Position numbers and translations under genes: made by a program. Source: Streptomyces xanthophaeus (GTDB lineage Bacteria; Actinomycetota; Actinomycetes; Streptomycetales; Streptomycetaceae). From it: a stretch of 64,000 nt of DNA. This document shows positions 25,782-33,332 of this stretch, piece after piece (positions within the stretch are counted from its first letter, which is position 1; every line of letters starts with the position of its first letter). The notes under the pieces were generated by a model, which was not told the origin of the DNA, made no database searches, and saw only the letters and a program-made list of their open reading frames with translations. The DNA lies in assembly GCF_000725805.1 (NCBI RefSeq), contig NZ_KL647136.1:18736-82735 (forward strand), given 5' to 3'.

Positions 25782-26362
25782 TGGCGAACCCCACCAACGC
25801 CGCCGGATGGAAGCCGGGCGGCGGGCAGCAGACCCGGACCCAGCGGACCCGGTCCGCGCCGCGGGCCGGTGCGAACGGTTCTCAGACCAAGGTCAACAAC
25901 AAGACGTTCTCGCCTGGCTTCACCCTGAACGTCAACGCCGGCGGCCGCGGCAGCAACGGCGGCAGCCGCCACGCCGCCGCCTCGTCCGCGGGCGGTCAGG
26001 GCGGGGGCCGGTCGCTGCTGCCGGCGCCGGAGTTCACCTCCCCGGCGCAGGTCCGCCAGTACTGCAACGCCGTCCGCGCCGCCGGCGTCGCCCTCTCGAT
26101 CGAGGTCGCCATGGGCGCCGAGATCCTCAAGGCCACCCTCGTACAGGTCCCCGACCCCGACGGCCGGATCGGCGGCTCGCGGTTCAGGGCGGCGAAGGTC
26201 TCGCGGAAGATGCAGCGCGCCGCCGACGCCCTGCGCGACGCCGCGAAGAACGCCGCCGCCACCTACGCCGCGTTCCAGCAGGAGTACGAGGAAGAGATCA
26301 ACCGTGTCCGCCACCGCGCCCGTCCCGCCGCGACACCGCGCATGGACTGGGGCCAGCTCTAA
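25781..26362 (+). CDS. Plasmid transfer protein TraA-like
   Basis: 193 residues. A Gly/Ser/Asn-rich N-terminal half (FTLNVNAGGRGSNGGSRHAAAS) precedes a helical C-terminal half: PEFTSPAQVRQYCNAVRAAGVALSIEVAMGAEILKATLVQVPDPDGRIGGSRFRAAKVSRKMQRAADALRDAAKNAAATYAAFQQEYEEEI. This layout and the AKVSR..KAAD..AAKNAAATYA stretch match the TraA protein encoded directly upstream of TraB in Streptomyces conjugative plasmids. ATG with GAGAAGGAGAG upstream. Role in transfer is not biochemically defined. Confidence 0.72.
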   Translation: MANPTNAAGWKPGGGQQTRTQRTRSAPRAGANGSQTKVNNKTFSPGFTLNVNAGGRGSNGGSRHAAASSAGGQGGGRSLLPAPEFTSPAQVRQYCNAVRAAGVALSIEVAMGAEILKATLVQVPDPDGRIGGSRFRAAKVSRKMQRAADALRDAAKNAAATYAAFQQEYEEEINRVRHRARPAATPRMDWGQL

Positions 26363-26376
26363 GAAGGGAGTGAGTC

Positions 26377-28425
26377 ATGGCCACGACTGAACGCACCACC
26401 GTTGAGCAGCAGTACGAAGACCAGCTCCGCGGAGCCTCCGACGGCAACGGGATCACCGCCTACATCCTCCACCGCGCCAAGCCCCACCTCCCGCCGTGGC
26501 TGTGCGCCGGCGGCGTGGGTCTGGCCGGGGCCCTGGGCAGTCTCCAGTGGGAGGGCAGTGCTGCGGCGGGCGTGGGCCTCACCCTCGCTTCGGTTGCCCT
26601 GACCGGGCTGACCTGGTGGGCCGGTAAGGCGACCGGGCAGCAGCGGCGCCTGCACTCGGCCATCACCGTGGCCGCCGGATCCGCCTGGCTCACCGGCGCC
26701 TGCCTCGCCGGACCCACCGCCGGAGCCCTGCCCGACCTGTACCTGATGGGCACACCCGCGCTCGCCCTGTCCTGGAACATCCGCATGGTCCTGCGCCGCA
26801 ACGTCGATGGCACCACCGCTGGCGGGACGGACAAAGGGCTGCTGGAAAAGGTCGGCCTGGCCAGGGCACAGATCGGAGCCACTTCGGTGGAGCCGAACCG
26901 GGTCACCGCGAAGATGGCTCTGGAAGCGGGCGAGCAGACCAACGAGGACGTCTCCAAGGTCCTGCCGCGGATCGCGTCTGCGCTGGATCTGCCGACCTCG
27001 GCGGTCCGGTACATGGGGGACCCCAGCTCCGCCCGCCGTGGTGAGCTGGTCATCGTCCCCGAGGACATGCTGGCGCAGGTGGTGAAGTGGGAGGAGCCGT
27101 CGAACCTGGGCGGGTCCATTGCGGAGCCGCTGATCATCGGCCGATACGACGACGGCGCCCCGCTCCTGCTGTGGCTCCCCGGTGACCCGGAGATCGAGCG
27201 GAACGGCACCCATGTGCTGATCGCGGGCGGGACCGGCTCCGGCAAGGGCGACGCCGCCCTGAACCTGATGGCGGAGATCCTCTCCCGCCGCGACGTGCTC
27301 CTGTGGCTGTCCGATCCGAAGATGTTCCAGGACTTCCGCCCGCTGCTGCCCGGCATCGACTGGGCCGCTGAGGGCGGGCCGGACACCGAGGTCATGGTGG
27401 AGGCCATCAAGGCCGTCATCCCCGCCCGAACCCGCTGGCTCGGAGCCCACTCCTACCGGCAGTGGATCCCCGAGGCCGCGCAGCAGCAGACCAGCCGCGA
27501 TCACACCTGCCGCCCCGACGGCCGGCCCTGCGGCTGTGAGGGCATGCCGTTCCTGGTCACGTGGATGGAGGAGGCTGCCAGCACCCTCCGCCTGATGGGC
27601 GACGACGCGTTCACTGGCATCTCTCAGGAGGCCCGCTCCGCAGGTCTCGCCCTGATCGTCTCGCTTCAGCGGCCCTCATACGACCAGATGTCCACCTCCA
27701 CCCGCGCATCCCTGCCATCCGTGATCGCGCTCGGCTGCGATCCCCGCGATGAAGGGTTCTCCCTTCCCGACACGGTCATCAACGCGGGCGCTCACCCTGG
27801 GGCGTGGGGGAACCGGCGGCCGGGCTACTGCTACGTCGTCTCACCCGGCATCCCCGAAGACCGCTACCCCTCCCCGGGCCGCACCTTCGCCATCCCCCAC
27901 ACCGCCACCCCCACCATGGAAGCCCTGGCCCGGTGGGCCCAGTCCAACGGCCCTACCGCGGACCCGATCACCGGCGGCGCCGCCCGCTCGTTGGCCGGGC
28001 AGAACTACCCCGGCCGCCTCGCCCCCGGAGCCGCCCCGGCCCCGCGTCCGATCGCCGGCGAAGAGGAGGCGGAGATGGAGGCGGAATCGTCTGGGCTCTT
28101 CGTCGACCCGGACGACGCGGGCATCGACCCTGAGGCCGAACTGGCCGCCGGACAGGACGGGGACGACATCCCGCTGTGGGAGTCCCCGGGGCACAAGCCC
28201 TCCCCGGAGGAGGCGCGGGAGCTGTTCGCCTACGCGCTGAACGACTTCGAGACCGCCGGGCAGATGGTGGTCGGGCCGAAGGACTTCATGGACTGGTGCG
28301 ACCGCCACCAGCTCTCACGCCCCTGGGTCTCCGCCCGCCTCAAAGACGCCGCCCTGGACGGAAGGCTGGAGGCGACCTCGACCACCGGACGGTGGCGGAT
28401 CGTCCCCACCCTCAAGATCGCCTGA
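26377..28425 (+). CDS. traB: Conjugative DNA translocase TraB (FtsK/SpoIIIE family)
   Basis: 682 residues. Two or three N-terminal membrane helices (about 42-140) anchor it. The motor domain has Walker A AGGTGSGKGDAAL (Lys290) and a Walker B-like LLWLSDPK and FLVTWMEEA region. The C-terminal ~75 residues (SPEEARELFAYALNDFETAGQMVVGPKDFMDWCDRHQLSRPWVSARLKDAALDGRLE) form the winged helix that reads clt repeats in TraB proteins. In Streptomyces this single protein moves double-stranded DNA between mycelia. ATG follows an AAGGGAG site, 14 nt after traA. A repeat array that could be its clt target lies directly downstream. Confidence 0.9.
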   Translation: MATTERTTVEQQYEDQLRGASDGNGITAYILHRAKPHLPPWLCAGGVGLAGALGSLQWEGSAAAGVGLTLASVALTGLTWWAGKATGQQRRLHSAITVAAGSAWLTGACLAGPTAGALPDLYLMGTPALALSWNIRMVLRRNVDGTTAGGTDKGLLEKVGLARAQIGATSVEPNRVTAKMALEAGEQTNEDVSKVLPRIASALDLPTSAVRYMGDPSSARRGELVIVPEDMLAQVVKWEEPSNLGGSIAEPLIIGRYDDGAPLLLWLPGDPEIERNGTHVLIAGGTGSGKGDAALNLMAEILSRRDVLLWLSDPKMFQDFRPLLPGIDWAAEGGPDTEVMVEAIKAVIPARTRWLGAHSYRQWIPEAAQQQTSRDHTCRPDGRPCGCEGMPFLVTWMEEAASTLRLMGDDAFTGISQEARSAGLALIVSLQRPSYDQMSTSTRASLPSVIALGCDPRDEGFSLPDTVINAGAHPGAWGNRRPGYCYVVSPGIPEDRYPSPGRTFAIPHTATPTMEALARWAQSNGPTADPITGGAARSLAGQNYPGRLAPGAAPAPRPIAGEEEAEMEAESSGLFVDPDDAGIDPEAELAAGQDGDDIPLWESPGHKPSPEEARELFAYALNDFETAGQMVVGPKDFMDWCDRHQLSRPWVSARLKDAALDGRLEATSTTGRWRIVPTLKIA

Positions 28426-28545
28426 CGCCTGACACCCCCTGACAGTGTCACGGCGGCGTGACACCCAAACCCCTAGGCAAACCCCCTGTCAGAACCCGTG
28501 ACACCCATGGTCTGGCACCCCTGACAGGTCTGCCTGACACCTCAC
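28426..28545. repeat. TGACACCC/TGACAG repeat array, candidate clt (TraB recognition) locus
   Basis: TGACACCC or a 1-base variant at 28430-28437, 28459-28466, 28499-28506 and 28535-28542; TGACAG at 28440-28445 and 28522-28527, and in reverse orientation at 28487-28492. The array follows the traB stop codon directly, the usual place of clt. The region has no gene. Confidence 0.6.
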
Positions 28546-28604
28546 CCACCCGGCCCGCGCCACCCACCACGGCGCGGGCGCCCCATGCCTCGGGAGGCAT
28601 CTCC

Positions 28605-29078
28605 ATGCCGTACGAGCCCGCCATCCACCACCCCGAACCGATCACCACCGACCTGCCCCCGACGCTCGTGTCGGGGGCGCTCCTCCCGGCCGTACCGGCC
28701 GGAGCGGACATCCGGCTGGTGACCCTGCCGGACGGAACCCGCACCCTCGCCTACACCCACTCCGCCCCGATCGAACCCGCCCCCGCCCCGGCACCCGCGG
28801 GGGCTGTGCCGCGGTGGGCGAAGACGACTGCACTTCTGGCCCCCACGCTCGGCGGGGGCATCGGGGCGGCCGGAATCGGAATCTCCTACGCCGCCCCTGG
28901 ACTGGTCGCCATGGCCAACGCCCTGTGGGCGCTGGTCGCACTCATCGCCGCCGGCGCCGTCCTCCCCCTCCTCGCCCGCACCGGCCGCAGCCGCAGCAGG
29001 CCTGCGATGCACATCACGCAGAACATCAGCGCGACCGGCCTGTTCGGCCGTGCCCACGGCACCGTCCACCACCGCTGA
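28605..29078 (+). CDS. AICE membrane protein, unknown function
   Basis: 157 residues from ATG 28605, GGGAGG upstream. An N-terminal polar region with Pro/Ala repeats (IEPAPAPAPAGAVPRW) leads to two membrane helices (TALLAPTLGGGIGAAGIGISYAA and LVAMANALWALVALIAAGAVLPLL) and a basic, His-containing tail. Similar two-helix proteins follow traB in related AICEs. The open frame upstream of 28605 crosses the clt-like array and was rejected. Confidence 0.6.
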   Translation: MPYEPAIHHPEPITTDLPPTLVSGALLPAVPAGADIRLVTLPDGTRTLAYTHSAPIEPAPAPAPAGAVPRWAKTTALLAPTLGGGIGAAGIGISYAAPGLVAMANALWALVALIAAGAVLPLLARTGRSRSRPAMHITQNISATGLFGRAHGTVHHR

Positions 29079-29090
29079 AAGGGAACGTCC

Positions 29091-29276
29091 ATGGCCCAAC
29101 AGACGCTCATCGAGCGCTTACTTGACGTGCTCGCCCGTCTCATCGGGCAGCGCACGGTGCGCTGCCCGGATCCCAGCTGCGGTGTCCGTATCCGGTACCG
29201 CAACGTCACTCCGGATGAGGCCAAGCGGCTCGGTGCGATGGCAACCGACCACGGTCGCCACAACAGCGGCCGCTAA
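29091..29276 (+). CDS. Small AICE protein with a Cys pair
   Basis: 61 residues: amphipathic N-terminal helix (TLIERLLDVLARLIGQ), a two-cysteine turn (CPDPSC) and a polar C terminus. Codon 10 (29118-29120) is TTA, a bldA-type codon. ATG start with AAAGGGA upstream. No family recognised. Convergent with the nuclease gene. Confidence 0.5.
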   Translation: MAQQTLIERLLDVLARLIGQRTVRCPDPSCGVRIRYRNVTPDEAKRLGAMATDHGRHNSGR

Positions 29277-29291
29277 TCCCGATATCGGGGC

Positions 29292-30290
29292 TCAGGTGGT
29301 CAGGGGGAAGCCGGCAAAGCCGTCCTCGTCCTGGTAGACGAGGTGAACGTTCTGCGAGGCCAGCAGATCCTTCACGTCCTTGCTCGGCTCGCTGGGCAGC
29401 AGCACAGCCGCCCGCAGCCCCTCCGGGTTCGGGAGGTGCCGGCGGTAGTCGGCCAGCTGACCGATCGCCATACGGATGTTGGTGCGGGTGGTCAGCCCCT
29501 TGGCCTCGTACAGCACGTGATCGGTGATGTCGTACAGGTCCGGGGTGAGAGCACCCACCTCACCGGCGATGGTGATCTGGAACGACTTGTGCACGTGGCC
29601 CGCGGCCTCAAGGTCCTTCTTGAACGCCTCCATCAGCAGGCCCTCACGGCGCAGAACCGTGCGCGGCCCACCGGGAACGTCAGCGATCGTCTCCGAGGTC
29701 GTGTGCTGCTCGGACTTCTTGTCCTTAACGCTGGTCTGCGCAGGGATCACCGGGACAGTGTCGACGTCTTCGACGTCGTTGCCTGGCGCCGGCTTGAGCC
29801 AGTCTTCTTCCGTCCAGGCCGGCGTCGACCCCGGAACCGGCCGAAGCCGAAACACCAGGGCGTTACGCATCTTGTGGTCCTGACCCGGTCCGCGGCGGAT
29901 CTCCACCGGGTTGATCGGGTCCACCGTCATCTGCCCGATGTAGCGCTGACGCATCGCGCCGCTACCGCCTTGCACCTTGCCGTGTGCGACGAACAGGTGC
30001 AGCTCGCGGCCGTCCTCGACGTGGTACCGCAGGGACTTGTTGCGGCTCTTCATCTCCTGGTCGCCCTTGGCGCCGTAGCCGGTGTACAGGTACAGCGGAC
30101 CGTACTCGTCATCCTCGGCGCGGCCGTCGAAGGTGTACCCGTACTCCTCGCCCGCGGACGGGTCGGAGTAGACGAACACCTTCTTTGCCTCGTTGGCCGG
30201 CTCGATGCCCTGGTACTTCCCACCGCCGAACGCTGCCACGACCTCGTCACGCGTCGTGATCACTCCGGGCACAAGCTCAAACGTCGTCAT
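29292..30290 (-). CDS. SRA-like domain fused to PD-(D/E)XK nuclease: putative type IV (modification-dependent) restriction enzyme
   Basis: 332 residues from ATG 30290 (30302 and 30323 are alternatives; no strong ribosome site). Residues about 7-125 resemble the SRA-like domain of ScoMcrA: VPGVITTRDEVVAAFGGG.YQGI, VFVYSDP..GEEYGYTFDG, YTGYGAKGDQEM, RNKSL..H.EDGRELHLF. SRA domains bind modified bases. After a polar linker (about 155-205), residues 212-330 look like a restriction-enzyme fold: helix RREGLLMEAFKKDL, PD at 250-251, EAK at 262-264 (PD-x10-ExK), and QLADY at 278-282, the Q-x3-Y helix of many nucleases. ScoMcrA itself pairs its SRA domain with HNH. It is a lone gene with no methylase beside it. 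The domain calls are by eye. Confidence 0.7.
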   Translation of the reverse strand: MTTFELVPGVITTRDEVVAAFGGGKYQGIEPANEAKKVFVYSDPSAGEEYGYTFDGRAEDDEYGPLYLYTGYGAKGDQEMKSRNKSLRYHVEDGRELHLFVAHGKVQGGSGAMRQRYIGQMTVDPINPVEIRRGPGQDHKMRNALVFRLRPVPGSTPAWTEEDWLKPAPGNDVEDVDTVPVIPAQTSVKDKKSEQHTTSETIADVPGGPRTVLRREGLLMEAFKKDLEAAGHVHKSFQITIAGEVGALTPDLYDITDHVLYEAKGLTTRTNIRMAIGQLADYRRHLPNPEGLRAAVLLPSEPSKDVKDLLASQNVHLVYQDEDGFAGFPLTT

Positions 30291-30423
30291 GGTCACGACC
30301 ATAAGCAGCCCAACCGACATCCCGGCACCCGATTTCCGGGACCACGCAAGCGGGCGGCCCCCTCTCGCCAAAGACCGGGGCCGCCCTGTCTCCACATCCA
30401 CTCAAGACCTGGAGGTTTTCAGC

Positions 30424-31362
30424 ATGCCCCATCCCCCCAACTCCCAGCGAGACCACGGCTTACGACTGCTTCAGGCAGCCCTCGCCGCGGCCGCCCGCGG
30501 ATGGCCCGTCTTCCCGCTCCGTCCGGGATCGAAGGTTCCCGCCCTCCACGGCGAGATCCGTTGCCCGCGCACCGGAGACTGCGCCGCCGGTCATGCCAAG
30601 CCGGAGGTGAGGGCCACCACCGATCCCGACCGGATCCGTACGGCGTGGGCCAACGCCCCGTACAACGTGGGCCTGGCCACCGGTCCGGCCGGGCTGGTCG
30701 TCATCGACCTCGACCCACCCAAACCCTCCGACCCGCCCGGTACCCACAGCGGTGCCCAGATCCTCGAAGCCCTCTGCCACACCACCGGCCGCGACATCTC
30801 ACCCACATACACAGTGACCACCCCGTCCGGAGGTAGTCACCTGTACTTCAGCGCCCCGGCCGAGACCACCATGCGCAGCACCCAAGACATCCTCGGCCGG
30901 CACATCGACACCAGGGCCTGGGGCGGGTACGTCGTTGCCCCCGGCAGCACCACCCCCGCCGGTTCCTACGCCGTCACCGACGACCGGTCCCCCGCTCCGC
31001 TTCCTGACTGGGTGCACGCTCGACTGAGCGCCCCGCCTCGGATCACGGCCACCCCGCTCCACCCGGACGTCACCGGTTCCGCCAGGGGCCGGCGGGCCGC
31101 ATACGCTGGGGCAGCCCTGCGCAACGAGCGACGCAACGTCGAAACGGCGGTGGAGGGCAGTCGTAACGCTGCGCTCGTGCGTGCCGCGCGAGCCCTGGGG
31201 CGGCTGATCGCAGCCGGCGACCTCGACCGCGCGGAAGTCGAGCAGGCTCTTAGCTGGGGGGCAGCAGCGGCCGGCCTGAAGCCGTACGAGTCCCGCTCCG
31301 CGATCACCAGCGCCCTGAACTGGTCCATCGCGAACAACCCGCACGGCCGGGCGACGGTATGA
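30424..31362 (+). CDS. Bifunctional DNA primase/polymerase (Prim-Pol), AICE replication
   Basis: 312 residues. The Prim-Pol (AEP) domain spans about 15-200: GWPVFPLRPGSKVPA, then catalytic VVIDLD (Asp95, Asp97) and the GGSHLYF motif with its His, followed by WGGYVVAPGS. A helical C terminus (NAALVRAARALGRLIAAGDLDRAEVEQAL) follows. It would prime and extend DNA for rolling-circle AICE replication with the downstream DUF3631 protein. ATG 30424 has GGAGG 9 nt upstream. Codon 13 (30460-30462) is TTA, suggesting bldA dependence. It overlaps the next gene by 4 nt (ATGA). Confidence 0.85.
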   Translation: MPHPPNSQRDHGLRLLQAALAAAARGWPVFPLRPGSKVPALHGEIRCPRTGDCAAGHAKPEVRATTDPDRIRTAWANAPYNVGLATGPAGLVVIDLDPPKPSDPPGTHSGAQILEALCHTTGRDISPTYTVTTPSGGSHLYFSAPAETTMRSTQDILGRHIDTRAWGGYVVAPGSTTPAGSYAVTDDRSPAPLPDWVHARLSAPPRITATPLHPDVTGSARGRRAAYAGAALRNERRNVETAVEGSRNAALVRAARALGRLIAAGDLDRAEVEQALSWGAAAAGLKPYESRSAITSALNWSIANNPHGRATV

Positions 31363-31718
31363 CCGGCCGCGAACGCCCCCCAACTAAGAGCCTTCCCAGA
31401 GCCACCACCGACGTCAGCCCCGCCGAACATGCCCCCACGCCATCTGCCGGTAGCGCGCCGAAGGTCGTCGCCCGTCAGGGCGTCCCTTCTGCCGTTCGCC
31501 CTGACCCGCGTACGACCGATGACGGGCGTCGCCCCGTGGCCTGGCTCCACATCGTCGCCCCTGGCCACGGTGTCATCCCGACCGTCCGGTCGTCGTGCAG
31601 CTGCGGCCGCGACCTGTTCGCCGCCGGCCACCGCAAAGCCCTGGCCCTCATCACCGATGACGAACACCACCGCTCCGCCTGCCCCCAGCTCAACCCGACC
31701 CAAGGGAAGGCAGCCTGA
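31359..31718 (+). CDS. Small zinc-type AICE protein between Prim-Pol and Rep
   Basis: 119 residues. A disordered N-terminal half precedes VAWLHIVAPGHGVIPTVRSSCSCGRDLFAAGHRKALALITDDEHHRSACP, a Cys/His cluster (SCSCG.., HR, HH, C) that could bind zinc. A protein of this type sits between the two replication genes in related AICEs. Function unknown. Coupled by ATGA and TGATG overlaps on both sides. Confidence 0.65.
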   Translation: MTGRERPPTKSLPRATTDVSPAEHAPTPSAGSAPKVVARQGVPSAVRPDPRTTDDGRRPVAWLHIVAPGHGVIPTVRSSCSCGRDLFAAGHRKALALITDDEHHRSACPQLNPTQGKAA

Positions 31719-32970
31719 TGCCCAACACCCTGGCCACGCCCGCCGAGCCGATCGACGGTGCCGCCCTGCTGGACGACGTGGAGGCGTTCCACCGCCGCTT
31801 CAACGTGTTTCCCCACGAAGCCGCCTACGTGGCCGTGACCCTGTGGGACGCGCACGCCCACCTCCTCGACTGCTTCGAGGCCACCCCGCGTCTCGCGTTC
31901 CTCTCCCCCGAACCCGGATCCGGGAAGTCCCGCGCACTGGAGATCGTGGAGACGCTCACTCCCCGCGCTGAGACCACCGTCAACGCATCCTCAAACTCGC
32001 TGTTCCGGCTGGTCGACGCGCCCGAGGGGCGCCCCACGCTGCTCTTCGACGAGATCGACACCGTCTTTGGACCCAAGGCGGGCGACAACGAGCCCGTCCG
32101 CGGGTTCCTGAACACCGGCTACCGACGCATCGGCGGTATGCACCGGTGTGTGGGCGACGGCTCCAACCAGGTCGTGCAGAAGTTCTCGTCCTACTGCGCC
32201 GTCGCCATGGCAGGGCTTGGCTCGCTACCCGACACGATCCTGACCCGCTCCGTCATCATCCGCATGCGGCGACGCGCCCCCAACGAGAAGTGCGAGCCCT
32301 ACCGACAGCGCACCGACGAGAAGGTCGGCCACGCCCTGCGTGACCGCCTCGCCACGTGGGCCGACTCCGTACGGGAACAGCTCAGCGGCGCCTGGCCGGT
32401 GTTGCCGGAAGGGGTCGTAGATCGGCCCGCCGACGTATGGGAACCGCTCCTCGCAGTCGCGGAAGCGGCCGGCGGTACCTGGCCCGAGCGGGCGCGCGCG
32501 GCCTGTCTGGAGCTCGTCAACGCGGCACACGACAGCGACGAAGCCTCTCTCGGCATCCGGCTGCTGACCGACCTGCGCGACAAGGTGTTCTGCGGCGCCG
32601 ACCGCATGCCGACCGCCGTCATCCTCGAACAGCTCCTCGGCATGGACGACGGCCCCTGGAGCGACCTGAACGACAAGCCCATCACCTCCCGGACCCTGGC
32701 CAAGATGCTCGGCCAGTACGTCACCCCCAAGAACAAGCCGATCAAGCCTCAGTCGGTCCGCACCGCATCGGGTACGCCGAAGGGCTACCTGGCGGATGAC
32801 CTTGCCGACGCCTGGACGCGCTACTGCCCCCTCCCCCCGGAAAGTCCGCAACATCCGCAACGTCCGCAACACCGCAGGTCAGCGGTAGTGAGTCTGTGGC
32901 GGGAACCCCTCACGGCATCCGCAACAGCGCTTCGGAATCCGCCACGGCCGCCGCCCCCGCCGGCGCCTGA
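31718..32970 (+). CDS. DUF3631 replication protein (AICE Rep/helicase-like ATPase), with a -1 frame change near the 3' end
   Basis: The N-terminal ~390 residues are an AAA-type ATPase (LSPEPGSGKSRALEI Walker A, TLLFDEIDTVFG Walker B) plus the DUF3631 domain (MRRRAPNEKCEPYR...LLTDLRDKVF..ADRMPT..ILEQLLGMDDGPW). Frame 0 has no stop after the domain and reads on through the xis region into integrase (918 codons to 34474). In the -1 frame, the sequence after 32840 reads SATSATSATPQVSGSESVAG..., the Ser-Ala-Thr-rich tail I expect in this family, and stops at 32968-32970. The switch point contains C CCC CCG at 32833-32839, a slippery-type heptamer in register. Either a base is missing near the GAAAG at 32840-32844 or the ribosome shifts. 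Confidence 0.75.
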
Positions 32971-33093
32971 CGCATCCCGTCTCGGTGCCGCCACGTCCGC
33001 CGGCGTGGCGGCACCCATCCGCAACAAGACCCGAATCCGCAACAGATCCGGGCTTCTGACCTGTGCTGTTGCGGTGTTGCGGCTGTTGCGGAT
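32845..33093. repeat. TCCGCAAC direct and inverted repeats (iteron-like) with nested stems before xis
   Basis: TCCGCAAC occurs at 32845, 32854, 32863, 32918, 33018 and 33036 (starts). The inverse GTTGCGG occurs at 33068, 33076 and 33085. Nested pairings are possible: 33017-33026 with 33084-33093 (10 bp) and 33037-33045 with 33066-33074 (9 bp). The first copies also encode the Ser-Ala-Thr repeat of Rep; the last five copies are in the gap before xis. Confidence 0.7.
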
Positions 33094-33134
33094 CCCCCAA
33101 GGCGAAGGAAGACACCCCGCTCCCGGAGGTCGCA

Positions 33135-33332
33135 TTGAGTTCGGCCCTGCCCACCACACACCAGGCGCTGACCGTGCCCGAGGTCATGGAGGCGCTGCGG
33201 CTCAGCCGCTTCACCGTCTACAACCTGATCCGCTCCCGCGCCCTCCCGAGCTTCACCGAGGGACGTTCCCGACGCATCCCCGCCGACAGCGTTCGGGCCT
33301 ACCTGCAAACCAAGTTGGAGGAAGCAGCCTGA
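33135..33332 (+). CDS. xis: Excisionase Xis (MerR-like helix-turn-helix)
   Basis: 65 residues with the excisionase/MerR-type winged HTH: ALTVPEVMEALRLSRFTVYNLIRSRALPSFTEGRSRRIPADSVRAYLQTKLEEA. It would bend attL/attR DNA to direct excision with the integrase. The best start is TTG 33135 with GGAGG 6 nt upstream; the open frame from 33063 begins inside the repeat stems and was rejected. TGATG overlap with the integrase start. Confidence 0.85.
   Translation: MSSALPTTHQALTVPEVMEALRLSRFTVYNLIRSRALPSFTEGRSRRIPADSVRAYLQTKLEEAA

Noticed and set aside
32845..33093. CRISPR-like short repeats
   Set aside because: Units are 8-9 bp, partly codon repeats and partly inverted; no spacer structure.
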